Made by a program: the position numbers and the translations under genes
Source: JANQQJ01 sp046290575
GTDB taxonomy: Bacteria > Pseudomonadota > Alphaproteobacteria > SMXS01
Length of the DNA stretch: 64,000 nt
Direction: 5' to 3'
Assembly: GCA_046290575.1 (NCBI GenBank)
Contig: JBKAGX010000004.1
Span: 124,001-188,000 of the forward strand
Shown here: piece by piece, positions 44,688 to 53,889 of the stretch
Layout of the letters: the number at the start of each line of letters is the position of its first letter
Numbering within the stretch: position 1 is the stretch's first letter
Notes under the pieces: generated by a model
The model's input: only the letters and a program-made list of their open reading frames with translations
What the model was told of the DNA's origin: nothing
Database searches by the model: none

Positions 44688-44703
44688 AGCATATTGCGTG
44701 CCA
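44688..44703 (-). promoter_or_regulatory. Sigma-54 promoter for glnB-glnA
   Basis: The minus strand reads TGGCACGCAATATGCT: a perfect TGGCACG -24 element and a -12 element of ATGCT, one mismatch from TTGCW, at the correct spacing. The start of transcription should be near 44677, about 40 bases before the glnB ATG. Confidence 0.75.
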
Positions 44704-44761
44704 GTTGGAGATCGGTAACGATTGGCCCGATCCCTAAGGGTACCTAACGCTTTTTGGCTCA

Positions 44762-44782
44762 TGAGCAAAGGCACTTTGCCCA
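44762..44782. promoter_or_regulatory. Inverted repeat upstream of the glnB promoter
   Basis: TGAGCAAAG-GCA-CTTTGCCCA is a 9-bp inverted repeat with one mismatch, centred about 70 bases upstream of the -24 box and about 70 bases before the divergent aminotransferase. An enhancer site is expected for a sigma-54 promoter, but this does not match the NtrC consensus well, so the regulator is unknown. Confidence 0.35.
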
Positions 44783-44842
44783 CTAAATGACCACAATGAC
44801 TAAATTATGGGCAGACTTGACCTGGCAGGGTGTGCCCATCTG

Positions 44843-46003
44843 ATGCGCTCTGTAAACGCTGCTCTCGACAAGCTTGGAACGACAATCTTTACCGTGATGT
44901 CGGCGCTTTCCGTCGAACACGACGCGGTCAATCTGGGGCAGGGGTTCCCGGATGAAGATGGCCCGGAGGATATCCGCCGTGAAGCTGCGCGCGTGGCGCT
45001 TGAAGGTCCCAACCAATACCCGCCGATGATGGGTATGCCACAGCTGCGCCAGGCCGTTGCGGCCTACAATCGCCGATTCTATGGAATGGAGGTAGACTGG
45101 GAACGGCAGGTCATCGTGACATCTGGCGCGACGGAAGCACTGACCTCCAGCCTGCTGGCGCTGCTCAATCCTGGTGATGAGGTGGTGCTGATCGAGCCGG
45201 TCTATGATTGTTACTTGCCGATCGTCGAACTCGCCGGGGCAACGGCCCGGATGGTCCGGCTGGAACCGCCCTCTTGGAGCTTGCCTGAACAGGCGCTGCG
45301 GGATGCGTTTGGGCCCAAGACAAAGCTGATCCTGCTGAACAGCCCCATGAACCCGACCGGCAAGGTGTTCACGATCTCCGAACTGGCGCTGATTGCCGAT
45401 CTGGTCCAGGCACATGATGCCTACGCGGTCTGCGATGAGGTTTATGAGCATCTGGTGTTTGCTGGCGCTGAGCATATCCCCCTGATGACGTTGCCGGGCA
45501 TGGCAGACCGCACGGTTCGGATCGGGTCTGCGGGCAAGACGTTTTCGCTGACCGGCTGGAAGGTAGGGTACCTGACCGGGGCGCCTGATCTGGTCGCGGC
45601 GATTGCCAAAGCGCATCAGTTCATCACCTTCACGACGCCGCCCGCTCTGCAGCTTGGCACGGCATTGGGCTTGTCTAAGCCCAATGCTTACTTTGAGACT
45701 CTAGCAAACGACATGGCGGCGAAACGCGATAGGCTGGTCCAGGGCCTGGACCAGGCAGGATTTGGCGTACTGCCCAGCGACGGCACCTATTTCGTCACGG
45801 CTGACATCAGGCCGCTGGGTATCAATATGGATGACACGGCCTTCGCGCAGCATCTGGTTCGCAAGGCGCGGGTGGGTACTGTTCCGGTCAGTGCGTTCTA
45901 TCCGGCGGAGGGGCCGAACCACTTTGTGCGCTTCTGCTTCTGCAAAAAGCCCGCCGTCCTCGACCAGGCGATTGATCGTCTCATGACTTCTCTGGGTGCT
46001 TGA
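44843..46003 (+). CDS. PLP-dependent aminotransferase (class I/II)
   Basis: 386-residue fold-type I aminotransferase resembling methionine/kynurenine/aromatic transaminases. It has AVNLGQGFPDEDGPEDIRRE near 30, GATEALTSSLLALLNPGDEV, NSPMNPTGKVF near 165, VCDEVYEHLVF near 200, and the PLP lysine in IGSAGKTFSLTGWKVGYLTG near 232. The substrate cannot be fixed from the sequence. I chose MRSVNAALDKLGTTIF since homologs begin just before TTIF; an in-frame ATG 12 codons upstream has no ribosome binding site. It is divergent from glnB. Confidence 0.88.
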   Translation: MRSVNAALDKLGTTIFTVMSALSVEHDAVNLGQGFPDEDGPEDIRREAARVALEGPNQYPPMMGMPQLRQAVAAYNRRFYGMEVDWERQVIVTSGATEALTSSLLALLNPGDEVVLIEPVYDCYLPIVELAGATARMVRLEPPSWSLPEQALRDAFGPKTKLILLNSPMNPTGKVFTISELALIADLVQAHDAYAVCDEVYEHLVFAGAEHIPLMTLPGMADRTVRIGSAGKTFSLTGWKVGYLTGAPDLVAAIAKAHQFITFTTPPALQLGTALGLSKPNAYFETLANDMAAKRDRLVQGLDQAGFGVLPSDGTYFVTADIRPLGINMDDTAFAQHLVRKARVGTVPVSAFYPAEGPNHFVRFCFCKKPAVLDQAIDRLMTSLGA

Positions 46004-46028
46004 AAGCCGCGTGTAGAGGCATTAGAAG
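46000..46028 (+). promoter_or_regulatory. Candidate promoter for tRNA-His
   Basis: TTGAAA and TAGAAG are 17 bases apart, ending 15 bases before the tRNA. The -35 box begins inside the last codon of the aminotransferase gene. Confidence 0.4.
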
Positions 46029-46042
46029 ATGCGCCGCTGTGT

Positions 46043-46120
46043 GGTGGCTGTAGCTCAGCTGGTTAGAGCGCTGGTTTGTGGTACCAGAGGCCGGGGGTTC
46101 AAGTCCCCTCAGCCACCCCA
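46043..46120 (+). tRNA. tRNA-His (GTG)
   Basis: The cloverleaf closes: GTGGCTG pairs with CAGCCAC, with the extra 5' G (G-1) opposite the discriminator C that marks tRNA-His. The anticodon loop TTGTGGT carries GTG, the T-loop is TTCAAGT, and CCA is encoded. Confidence 0.97.
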
Positions 46121-46172
46121 GCATTCGCACTACGGGCTTGGCCTGTTTGAATGCACACCCTAAGCTCTTTTT

Positions 46173-47633
46173 ATGAGCGGGGCAGAACTCCTTACCAGCG
46201 AACAGATGTACCGGGCCGATGCGCTTGCCATCGAGGCGGGCACGCCCGGGATCACGCTGATGGAAAACGCCGGACGTGGGATCGCTGATGCGATTCTGTC
46301 GCGCTATGCAGCATGTCCGGTCACGGTCTTGTGCGGACCCGGTAACAATGGTGGTGACGGCTTCGTCGTCGCGCGGCTGCTTCAGCGGGCAGGGTGGTCG
46401 GTGCGTCTCGGTCTGTTGGGCGACGTTTCCAACCTGAGGGGTGACGCCGCCGACATGGCCGTGCGTTGGACCGGTGAAACAGAGGTGCTCTCACCTGAAC
46501 TGGTTTCCGGTGCCGGACTGATCATCGATGCCCTGTTCGGGGCCGGACTGGATCGGCCTTTGGCGGGCGATCTTGCAGCGTTGGTCGAAGTGATCAACCA
46601 ATCACCTGCCACCGTCGTTGCTGTCGATGTCCCCAGCGGTCTTGAGGGCGGTGGCGCCGTTCGCGGATCCGTTGTTCAGACAGATTTGGCGGTTACCTTC
46701 TTTCGTAAAAAACCTGCCCATGTGTTGATGCCTGGCCGCGCGCTGTGCGGTGAGGTCGAGGTCGTCGATATCGGCATTCCATCCGATGTTCTGGACGAAA
46801 TCGAACCAATGGCCTGGGAAAACACGCCGGCGCTATGGGGTGATTATTTCCCATGGCCGGAGGCGGACGGGCACAAATACAGCCGCGGTCACGCGGTGGT
46901 GGTTTCGGGCCCCATGGCGCAGGGTGGCGCAGCCCGTTTGGGCGCGCGGGCGGCGTTGCGGGCCGGGGCGGGGCTGGTGACCATCGCGTGTCCCCCCGGC
47001 GCGCTGATCGCCCATGCCAGCCAGCTCAACGCGGTGATGACCACGCCTTTTACCGATCTGGACGAGGTTCTCGCCGATCCGCGCAGGAATGCGGTGCTGG
47101 TCGGTCCGGGCAATGGAATTGGCAAGATCACGTTCAAGAACGCGCTGAAGGTGCTGAAGGCGGGCCGGGCCTGTGTTCTCGATGCCGATGCAATTACCGC
47201 CGCGTCGGAAAAACCGCAGAAGCTTTTCAAAGCCGTCGAGGCGCCTTGCGTCTTAACACCGCATGAGGGGGAATTTGCCCGTTTGTTCCCCGAGATCACG
47301 GCAGGGACGAAGCTTGACCGGACCCGCGCGGCAGCTGCCACCAGCGGCGCGGTTGTTTTGCTCAAAGGGCCGGATACCGTAATTGCCGCGCCAGATGGGC
47401 GGGCCGCGGTTAACACCAACGCAACGCCCACGCTGGCGACAGCCGGGTCGGGAGACGTGCTGGCGGGGATCATCACCGGCCTGTTGGCGCAAGGCATGCC
47501 CGCTTTTGAAGCCGCCGGCGCCGGGGCCTGGCTGCACGGTCTGGCCGGCGCGCTGTTCGGCCCCGGCCTGATCGCCGAGGACATCACTGAAATGCTGCCC
47601 GAGGCACTGTCGGAACTGGCAACCTACGGATAA
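46173..47633 (+). CDS. nnrD: Bifunctional NAD(P)H-hydrate epimerase/dehydratase
   Basis: Repairs damaged, hydrated NAD(P)H. The 486 residues combine two domains: an N-terminal YjeF epimerase (LMENAGRGIADAIL near 30, CGPGNNGGDGFVVARLLQRA near 53, DALFGAGLDRPL near 110) and a C-terminal ADP-dependent dehydratase with HEGEFARLFPEI near 365 and the ATP-site TLATAGSGDVLAGIITGLL near 425. The fusion is normal in bacteria. In many relatives this gene sits directly next to glnB; here an aminotransferase and tRNA-His lie between. Confidence 0.95.
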   Translation: MSGAELLTSEQMYRADALAIEAGTPGITLMENAGRGIADAILSRYAACPVTVLCGPGNNGGDGFVVARLLQRAGWSVRLGLLGDVSNLRGDAADMAVRWTGETEVLSPELVSGAGLIIDALFGAGLDRPLAGDLAALVEVINQSPATVVAVDVPSGLEGGGAVRGSVVQTDLAVTFFRKKPAHVLMPGRALCGEVEVVDIGIPSDVLDEIEPMAWENTPALWGDYFPWPEADGHKYSRGHAVVVSGPMAQGGAARLGARAALRAGAGLVTIACPPGALIAHASQLNAVMTTPFTDLDEVLADPRRNAVLVGPGNGIGKITFKNALKVLKAGRACVLDADAITAASEKPQKLFKAVEAPCVLTPHEGEFARLFPEITAGTKLDRTRAAAATSGAVVLLKGPDTVIAAPDGRAAVNTNATPTLATAGSGDVLAGIITGLLAQGMPAFEAAGAGAWLHGLAGALFGPGLIAEDITEMLPEALSELATYG

Positions 47634-47691
47634 TTCAACAGCGCTGGTGTTCCGCGGAATTGGTGTGGTATAGGTCCGCGCCCAAAATTTC

Positions 47692-47776
47692 GCGGGCGTG
47701 GCGGAATTGGTAGACGCGCTGGTTTTAGGTACCAGTGAGGCAACTCGTGGGGGTTCAAGTCCCTCCGCCCGCACCA
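47692..47776 (+). tRNA. tRNA-Leu (TAG)
   Basis: Acceptor GCGGGCG pairs with CGCCCGC. The anticodon loop TTTTAGG carries TAG, the long variable arm (TGAGGCAACTCGTG) identifies a class II tRNA, the T-loop is TTCAAGT, and CCA is encoded. It ends 54 bases before trigger factor, with no terminator between. Confidence 0.96.
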
Positions 47777-47830
47777 GAGACCTCGGGCCGACCCCGAAAT
47801 ACCCATAGAAAACAAGATAAAGACAGTCTT

Positions 47831-49174
47831 ATGCAGGTAACAGAAAACAGCACTGAAGGCCTCAAGCACGCCTATACGATCAAGGTCGAAGCTGGCGTGC
47901 TTGACAGCAAACTCAACGAAAAGCTGAAGCAGCTCGCGGGCCAGATCCGGCTGCCCGGCTTCCGGCCCGGCAAGGTTCCGATGAGCTATCTGCAGAAGCT
48001 GCATGGCGATCAGTTGCTCGGTGAAGTGCTGGAGGAAACGGTCAGCACCACGTCGCGTGAAATGCTGGAGGAACGTGACATCCGCCCGGCGCTGCAGCCC
48101 GATATCGAAATCAAGGAGTTCGAGAAGGGTGGGGACCTGGAATACGATATGTCCGTTGAAGTCCTGCCCGAGATTGAACCGGCTGATTTTTCAACCATCG
48201 AACTGGAGCGCGAAGTCGCCGCTGTTGAAGACGAGCAGATCGACGAAGCATTGCAGCGCATTGCAGACCAGCAGAAAACTTACGAGGCCCCTGAAGACGC
48301 GGGCTACAAGGCTGCTGACGGCGACCTTGTGATCATCGATTTCGTCGGCAAGAAGGGCGACGAACCGTTTGAAGGCGGCGCCGCCGAAGACTATCGGCTG
48401 GAGCTCGGCAGCGGTAACTTCATACCAGGTTTCGAGGATCAGCTCATCGGCGTCGCCAAAGGCGATGAAAAAGAGGTCAAGGTCACGTTCCCTGAGGACT
48501 ATGGCTCGGAAGATCTGGCCGGACAGGAGGCTGTTTTCGAGGTCACGGTCAAGGAAGTCCAGCAGCCGGTCGAGGCCGCCATTGACGACGAACTGGCCAA
48601 AAAAGTCGGTTTGGACGATCTGGAAGCGCTGCGGAATACGCTGAAAGAGTCGATCCAGCGCGAACATGATCAGGTGGGGCGTTTGAAGCTGAAGCGCAGC
48701 CTGCTCGACGTGCTGGCCGACAAGCATGATTTCGTGCTGCCGGAAGGTCTTGTCGACATGGAATTCAACCAGCTTTGGGACGAACAGACCCGCAGTCTGG
48801 AAGCCGAAGGCAAGGATCTTGAGAGCGCAGATAAATCGGAAGAAGAGATGCGGACCGAAGCCCGCGACATGGCCGTTCGCCGGGTCCGGCTGGGATTGCT
48901 GCTGCGCCATATCGGTGAGAGCAACGACATTTCTGTCTCCGCCGAAGAATTGCAGCGCAAGATGATGGAAGAAGCGCAACGCTTTCCGGGACAGGAACGT
49001 GAAGTGCTTCAGTTCTATCAGCAAAACCCGCAGATGATGGAGCAGATCCGCGCGCCGCTGCTGGAAGACAAGGTTGTCGATTTCATTATCGAAATGGCTA
49101 AAGTCACGGACAAGGAAGTGCCGCGCGACGAGCTCTTCAAGGACCCGGATGAGGAGGATGAATCCGCGGATTAG
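47831..49174 (+). CDS. tig: Trigger factor
   Basis: Ribosome-bound chaperone and prolyl isomerase that meets nascent chains. The 447 residues contain the ribosome-binding GFRPGKVPMSYLQ near 44, the FKBP domain (DGDLVIIDFVGKKGDEPFEG near 160, GSGNFIPGFEDQLIGVAKGD near 193), and a C-terminal helical domain ending EVPRDELFKDPDEEDESAD. The start MQVTENSTEG is typical. It begins the conserved tig-clpP-clpX-lon module. Confidence 0.97.
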   Translation: MQVTENSTEGLKHAYTIKVEAGVLDSKLNEKLKQLAGQIRLPGFRPGKVPMSYLQKLHGDQLLGEVLEETVSTTSREMLEERDIRPALQPDIEIKEFEKGGDLEYDMSVEVLPEIEPADFSTIELEREVAAVEDEQIDEALQRIADQQKTYEAPEDAGYKAADGDLVIIDFVGKKGDEPFEGGAAEDYRLELGSGNFIPGFEDQLIGVAKGDEKEVKVTFPEDYGSEDLAGQEAVFEVTVKEVQQPVEAAIDDELAKKVGLDDLEALRNTLKESIQREHDQVGRLKLKRSLLDVLADKHDFVLPEGLVDMEFNQLWDEQTRSLEAEGKDLESADKSEEEMRTEARDMAVRRVRLGLLLRHIGESNDISVSAEELQRKMMEEAQRFPGQEREVLQFYQQNPQMMEQIRAPLLEDKVVDFIIEMAKVTDKEVPRDELFKDPDEEDESAD

Positions 49175-49255
49175 GCCCGGATTGAAATCGCCCCTTCAAA
49201 AGCGGCGGAATAGGGATTACGTCTGGTACACAGATTTGCAGCTTGAGGCGGTGAG

Positions 49256-49897
49256 ATGAGAGACCCAATAGAAACCTATAATGCGCTTGTGCCCATGGTG
49301 GTCGAGCAGTCCAATCGGGGCGAACGCGCTTACGATATCTATTCGCGGCTGCTCAAAGAGCGGCTGATTTTTGTCACCGGCCCGATCGAAGATCACATGG
49401 CCTCGCTGATCACCGCACAGTTGCTGTTTCTGGAAGCCGACAACCCGACCAAGGAAATCGCGCTCTATATCAATTCGCCAGGCGGCGTGGTGACGTCGGG
49501 GATGGCGATCTACGACACCATGCAATATATCAAGCCGCCTGTATCGACCGTGTGTATCGGTCAGGCCGCCTCCATGGGCTCGCTGCTCCTGGCGGCGGGG
49601 CAGGCGGGGCATCGATTCGCGACACCCAATGCGCGCGTGATGCTGCATCAGCCCTCTGGCGGCGCGCAGGGTCAGGCCACGGATATCGAAATTCATGCCC
49701 GCGAAATTCTTGCGGTGCGCGAACGCCTCAACAACATCTACGTCAAGCACACAGGCCAGGAACTCGAGACGGTCCGGACGCAGTTGGAACGCGACAATTT
49801 CATGACGCCGGAGCAGGCCAAAGAGTTTGGTATTATCGACGAGGTGTTCGAAAAACGCCCCGATCCGATGGCCGAGGGCTCCAAGGAAGCGGCGTAA
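49256..49897 (+). CDS. clpP: ATP-dependent Clp protease proteolytic subunit
   Basis: Serine protease barrel that degrades substrates fed by ClpX or ClpA. The 213 residues have YINSPGGVVTSGMAIYDTMQ near 75, the nucleophile in GQAASMGSLLLAAG near 105 and the catalytic His in RVMLHQPSGGAQGQATDIEI near 130; Asp follows near 180. A GCCGGGC-AAC-GCCCGGC hairpin (49952-49968) without a T-run lies between clpP and clpX and may act as a partial attenuator. Confidence 0.97.
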   Translation: MRDPIETYNALVPMVVEQSNRGERAYDIYSRLLKERLIFVTGPIEDHMASLITAQLLFLEADNPTKEIALYINSPGGVVTSGMAIYDTMQYIKPPVSTVCIGQAASMGSLLLAAGQAGHRFATPNARVMLHQPSGGAQGQATDIEIHAREILAVRERLNNIYVKHTGQELETVRTQLERDNFMTPEQAKEFGIIDEVFEKRPDPMAEGSKEAA

Positions 49898-50000
49898 GAA
49901 CACATCATGGTGGGGCCCATTTGGGCTGTACCGCAATATTTGCATTGATTGGCCGGGCAACGCCCGGCTAGCATACCGCGTGAACAGCGTGATGGGATAA

Positions 50001-51269
50001 ATGACCAAAGCAACCGGCAGCGGCGATTCCAAGAATACCCTTTACTGCTCTTTCTGCGGAAAGAGCCAGCACGAGGTCCGAAAACTCATTGCGGGTCCAA
50101 CGGTCTTCATCTGCGACGAATGTGTCGAACTCTGCATGGATATTATCCGTGAGGAGAACAAGTCGACGCTGACGAAATCGGGTGAAGGCGTCGCGACCCC
50201 GGCAGAGATCTGCACGGTTCTGGACGATTATGTCATCGGCCAGTACACAGCCAAGCGGGTTCTTTCCGTCGCGGTGCACAATCACTACAAGCGGTTGAAT
50301 CACGCGACCAAGAACAACGATGTCGAGCTGTCGAAGTCGAATATCCTGTTGATGGGGCCGACGGGGTGCGGCAAGACGCTGCTGGCCCAGACACTGGCGC
50401 GCATTCTTGATGTGCCCTTCACCATGGCCGATGCGACGACCTTAACCGAAGCAGGTTACGTTGGTGAAGACGTTGAAAACATTATTCTTAAGCTGCTTCA
50501 GTCGGCTGACTACAACGTCGAACGCGCGCAGCGCGGCATTGTCTATATTGATGAAGTCGACAAGATCAGCCGCAAGTCTGACAATCCCTCGATCACCCGC
50601 GATGTATCGGGCGAGGGTGTGCAGCAGGCCTTGCTGAAGATTATGGAAGGCACCGTGGCCAGCGTGCCGCCGCAGGGCGGCCGCAAACACCCGCAACAGG
50701 AATTCCTGCAGGTGGATACCACGAACATCCTGTTCATCTGTGGCGGTGCGTTTGCCGGACTGGAAAAGATCATCGATGCCCGGGGTGTCGACAAGTCGAT
50801 CGGTTTCGGTGCCAACGTACAAGCACCCGACGAGCGCCGCACCGGGGAAATCCTTGAAGGCGTCGAGCCTGAGGATTTGCTTAAATTCGGCCTGATTCCC
50901 GAATTCGTCGGCCGACTTCCGGTTCTCGCGACGCTTCGGGACCTGGATGAGGATTCGCTCATCGAGATTCTGACCAAGCCGAAGAACGCGCTGGTGAAGC
51001 AGTACCAGCGTCTCTTCGAGATGGAAGGTGTCTCGCTCACCTTTACCGATGATGCGCTTCGTGGGATTGCCAAAAAGGCCATTCTGCGTAAGACGGGCGC
51101 CCGCGGGCTACGATCCATCATGGAAGCCATATTGCTTGATACCATGTATGATCTGCCCGCGCTGGAAGGTGTTGAAGAGATCGTCATCAATAATGAGGTG
51201 GTCGAGGGTCGCGCACAGCCGCTCTACATCTATTCGGATCGCCAAGAGGATGTCGGCCAAGGGGCCTAA
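50001..51269 (+). CDS. clpX: ATP-dependent Clp protease ATP-binding subunit ClpX
   Basis: AAA+ unfoldase that delivers proteins to ClpP. The 422 residues start with the zinc-binding domain (YCSFCGKSQHEV, then FICDECVELC), and continue with Walker A GPTGCGKTLLAQTLA near 118, the pore motif EAGYVGEDVEN, Walker B YIDEVDKISRK near 178, RGVDKSIGFGA, and PEFVGRLPVLATL near 305. The length is typical. Confidence 0.98.
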   Translation: MTKATGSGDSKNTLYCSFCGKSQHEVRKLIAGPTVFICDECVELCMDIIREENKSTLTKSGEGVATPAEICTVLDDYVIGQYTAKRVLSVAVHNHYKRLNHATKNNDVELSKSNILLMGPTGCGKTLLAQTLARILDVPFTMADATTLTEAGYVGEDVENIILKLLQSADYNVERAQRGIVYIDEVDKISRKSDNPSITRDVSGEGVQQALLKIMEGTVASVPPQGGRKHPQQEFLQVDTTNILFICGGAFAGLEKIIDARGVDKSIGFGANVQAPDERRTGEILEGVEPEDLLKFGLIPEFVGRLPVLATLRDLDEDSLIEILTKPKNALVKQYQRLFEMEGVSLTFTDDALRGIAKKAILRKTGARGLRSIMEAILLDTMYDLPALEGVEEIVINNEVVEGRAQPLYIYSDRQEDVGQGA

Positions 51270-51294
51270 ACGCTCTTTGTCTGTGCTGCGGTTT

Positions 51295-51328
51295 GGTGGG
51301 GGGTTGATCTTTGTGATCCAACCGCCAC
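51295..51328 (+). other. Stem-loop between clpX and lon
   Basis: GGTTGATC-TTTGT-GATCCAACC pairs with one bulged C and is extended by flanking GTGG/CCAC, forming a long imperfect hairpin soon after the clpX stop. There is no T-run, so it is not a classic terminator. It could protect mRNA ends or pause polymerase. A second hairpin, GGTTGG-GT-CCAACC (51353-51366), follows. Confidence 0.45.
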
Positions 51329-51397
51329 TTAAGCAGGTACGATAAGTTTAGGGGTTGGGTCCAACCAACCCCCCATATCTTGACAGAGAAGCCAGCC

Positions 51398-53809
51398 ATG
51401 TCCCTTGAAGACCCGATCACCGTCTATCCCGTTCTGCCCCTGCGCGACATCGTTGTGTTCCCGCACATGATCGTGCCTCTCTTTGTGGGGCGCGAGAAAT
51501 CTGTTCGCGCGCTTGAAGATGTCATGAACGACGACAAGAAGATCCTTCTGGTGACGCAGAAGGATGCCGGTCAGGACGATCCCGGTGAGGACGATATCTA
51601 TCGCGTCGGCACGGTCGCGTCTGTCCTGCAGCTGCTGAAACTTCCAGACGGCACGGTTAAAGTGTTGGTGGAAGGCGGCGCGCGGGCGCAGATCGAAGAT
51701 TTTGTGCCGAATGAAGACTTCTTCCAGGCAGAAGCCAGCATGTTGCCCGCGGACCCCGAGCCGACGGAAGAACTCGAGGCGCTGGCACGGTCTGTGGTCA
51801 CCCAATTCGAGCAATATGTAAAGCTCAACAAGAAGGTCCCGCCCGAAGTGCTGGTCTCCGTGAACCAGATTGAAGATCCGGCAAAACTGGCGGATACGCT
51901 GGCATCCCACTTGTCGGTGAAAATCTCCGAAAAGCAGGAGTTGCTGGAAACCGACGACGTCGCCGCCCGGCTTGAGCGCGTATACGGCTTGATGGAAAGC
52001 GAAATCGGCGTTCTTGAGGTCGAGAAAAAGATTCGAGGCCGGGTCAAGAAGCAGATGGAGAAGACTCAGCGCGAATATTATCTGAACGAACAGATGAAGG
52101 CCATTCAGCGCGAACTGGGCGAAGGCGAAGAAGGTGCTGACGAACTTGCCGAACTTGAGGACAAGATCGCCGAGACCAAACTGTCGAAGGAAGCGCGCAC
52201 AAAGGCCGAGGCGGAGCTGAAGAAGCTTCGTAATATGAGCCCGATGTCGGCGGAAGCGACCGTCGTGCGCAACTACCTGGATTGGGTGCTGGGTATCCCC
52301 TGGGGCAAGAACCGCAAGGTCAAGAAGGACCTTAACAAGGCTCAGGAAATCCTTGATGCGGATCACTATGGTCTGGAAAAGGTCAAGGAACGGATTATCG
52401 AGTATCTTGCGGTCCAGCAGCGGACTCGCAAGATCAAGGGGCCGATCCTCTGCCTCGTCGGACCGCCAGGTGTCGGCAAGACCTCCCTGGGCAAATCCAT
52501 CGCCCGCGCCACGGGCCGTGACTTCGTCCGCGTTGCCTTGGGCGGCGTCCGTGACGAGGCGGAAATCCGTGGCCACCGGCGTACCTATATCGGGTCCATG
52601 CCGGGCAAGGTCATCCAGAGTATGAAAAAGGCAGGGTCGCACAACCCGCTATTTTTGCTCGATGAAATTGACAAGATGGGCGCTGATTTCCGGGGCGATC
52701 CCTCTTCGGCGCTGCTGGAGGTTCTTGATCCGGAACAGAACAGCGCTTTCAATGATCACTATCTTGAGGTCGATTACGACCTGTCAAAGGTGATGTTTGT
52801 CACGACGGCCAATACGCTGAACATTCCGCCGCCCTTGATGGACCGGATGGAGATCATTCGGCTCAGTGGCTACACGGAAGACGAGAAGGTGGAAATTGCA
52901 CGCCGGCATCTGATCCCCAAGCAGCTCAAAGCCAATGGCGTCAAAGACGGCGAGTGGTCGATTGATGACGACGCGCTGCGGGATATTATCCGCTATTACA
53001 CCCGTGAAGCAGGTGTACGTAACCTTGAACGCGAACTGGCCGGACTGGTCCGTAAGGCCGTCAAGGATCTGGTCACCGGCGACGCCACCGAAGTTGCCGT
53101 AACGACGGAAAACCTGGGTGATTTCGCGGGTGTTCGGCGCTTCCGTTATGGAGTGGCCGAAGAAGAGGATCGGGTCGGCGTTGTGACAGGGCTTGCCTGG
53201 ACCGAGGTCGGCGGCGAATTGCTCTCTATTGAAGCCGTTAAGGTGCCGGGCAAAGGCAAGATGACGATCACGGGAAAGCTGGGCGACGTGATGCAGGAAT
53301 CGATTCAGGCAGCGGCAAGCTATGTGAAGTCACGCGCTCTGGACTTCGGCATCAGCCCCAAAGTGTTCGAGAAGCACGACATCCATATCCATGTGCCTGA
53401 AGGTGCGGTGCCCAAGGACGGGCCGTCTGCCGGTGTCGGCATGGTCACGACCATTGTTTCGGTGCTGACGGATAATCCCATTCGCAAAGACCTTGCGATG
53501 ACGGGGGAAGTCAGTCTGCGGGGCAGGGCCTTTGCTATCGGCGGCCTGAAGGAAAAGCTGCTGGCGGCGCTACGCGGCGGCATAAAGACTGTGCTGATTC
53601 CACAGGATAATGAGAAAGACCTTGCCGACGTACCAGACAATGTGAAGGAAGATCTGGAGATTATCCCCGTATCGACGGTAGATGACGTATTGGGTCATGC
53701 GTTGACCCAGCCTCTTGTCCCGATTGAGTGGGAAGAAGAAGACGATTCGGTGTCTTCTCTTTCGACTGATCAGGCCGCTGGAGACGCTGAGGGGGTCATC
53801 ACCCACTAG
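51398..53809 (+). CDS. lon: ATP-dependent protease Lon
   Basis: AAA+ serine protease that removes misfolded and regulatory proteins. The 803 residues have the Lon N-domain (VYPVLPLRDIVVFPHMIVPL), Walker A LVGPPGVGKTSLGKSIA near 354, the DEIDKMGADFRGDPSSALLE stretch, and a C-terminal protease domain with the Ser/Lys dyad: PKDGPSAGVGM near 675 and LRGGIKTVLIP near 717. I chose the ATG giving MSLEDPITV; a TTG six codons upstream is the alternative. Confidence 0.97.
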   Translation: MSLEDPITVYPVLPLRDIVVFPHMIVPLFVGREKSVRALEDVMNDDKKILLVTQKDAGQDDPGEDDIYRVGTVASVLQLLKLPDGTVKVLVEGGARAQIEDFVPNEDFFQAEASMLPADPEPTEELEALARSVVTQFEQYVKLNKKVPPEVLVSVNQIEDPAKLADTLASHLSVKISEKQELLETDDVAARLERVYGLMESEIGVLEVEKKIRGRVKKQMEKTQREYYLNEQMKAIQRELGEGEEGADELAELEDKIAETKLSKEARTKAEAELKKLRNMSPMSAEATVVRNYLDWVLGIPWGKNRKVKKDLNKAQEILDADHYGLEKVKERIIEYLAVQQRTRKIKGPILCLVGPPGVGKTSLGKSIARATGRDFVRVALGGVRDEAEIRGHRRTYIGSMPGKVIQSMKKAGSHNPLFLLDEIDKMGADFRGDPSSALLEVLDPEQNSAFNDHYLEVDYDLSKVMFVTTANTLNIPPPLMDRMEIIRLSGYTEDEKVEIARRHLIPKQLKANGVKDGEWSIDDDALRDIIRYYTREAGVRNLERELAGLVRKAVKDLVTGDATEVAVTTENLGDFAGVRRFRYGVAEEEDRVGVVTGLAWTEVGGELLSIEAVKVPGKGKMTITGKLGDVMQESIQAAASYVKSRALDFGISPKVFEKHDIHIHVPEGAVPKDGPSAGVGMVTTIVSVLTDNPIRKDLAMTGEVSLRGRAFAIGGLKEKLLAALRGGIKTVLIPQDNEKDLADVPDNVKEDLEIIPVSTVDDVLGHALTQPLVPIEWEEEDDSVSSLSTDQAAGDAEGVITH

Positions 53810-53837
53810 TATGTAACTGCACACTGGCAAGAATCAG

Positions 53838-53889
53838 AAAAAAGCCCTCAAACATGCGGTTTTTCGCGGGTTTGGGGGCTTTTCTTTTT
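53838..53889 (+). terminator. Rho-independent terminator after lon
   Basis: AAAAGCCCTCAAAC pairs with GTTTGGGGGCTTTT with one G-U pair, with an inner GCG/CGC and a T-rich loop, then TTTCTTTTT. The T-run also provides part of the hup -35 box. Confidence 0.9.

Noticed and set aside
47253..48004. Minus-strand open frames across tRNA-Leu
   Set aside because: They cover the tRNA and the antisense of nnrD and tig; the recurring RRDLNPHELPH-type sequence is tRNA-derived.
51371..51378. CCCCATAT before lon as a heat-shock (RpoH) -10 box
   Set aside because: No CTTG-type -35 element lies at the proper distance, and the resulting leader would be only about 13 bases.
51329..52642. 437-codon minus-strand open frame opposite lon
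   Set aside because: It is antisense to a well-conserved protease; long antisense frames are expected at this GC level. The same applies to frames opposite radA, rhlE, nuoF and dnaB.
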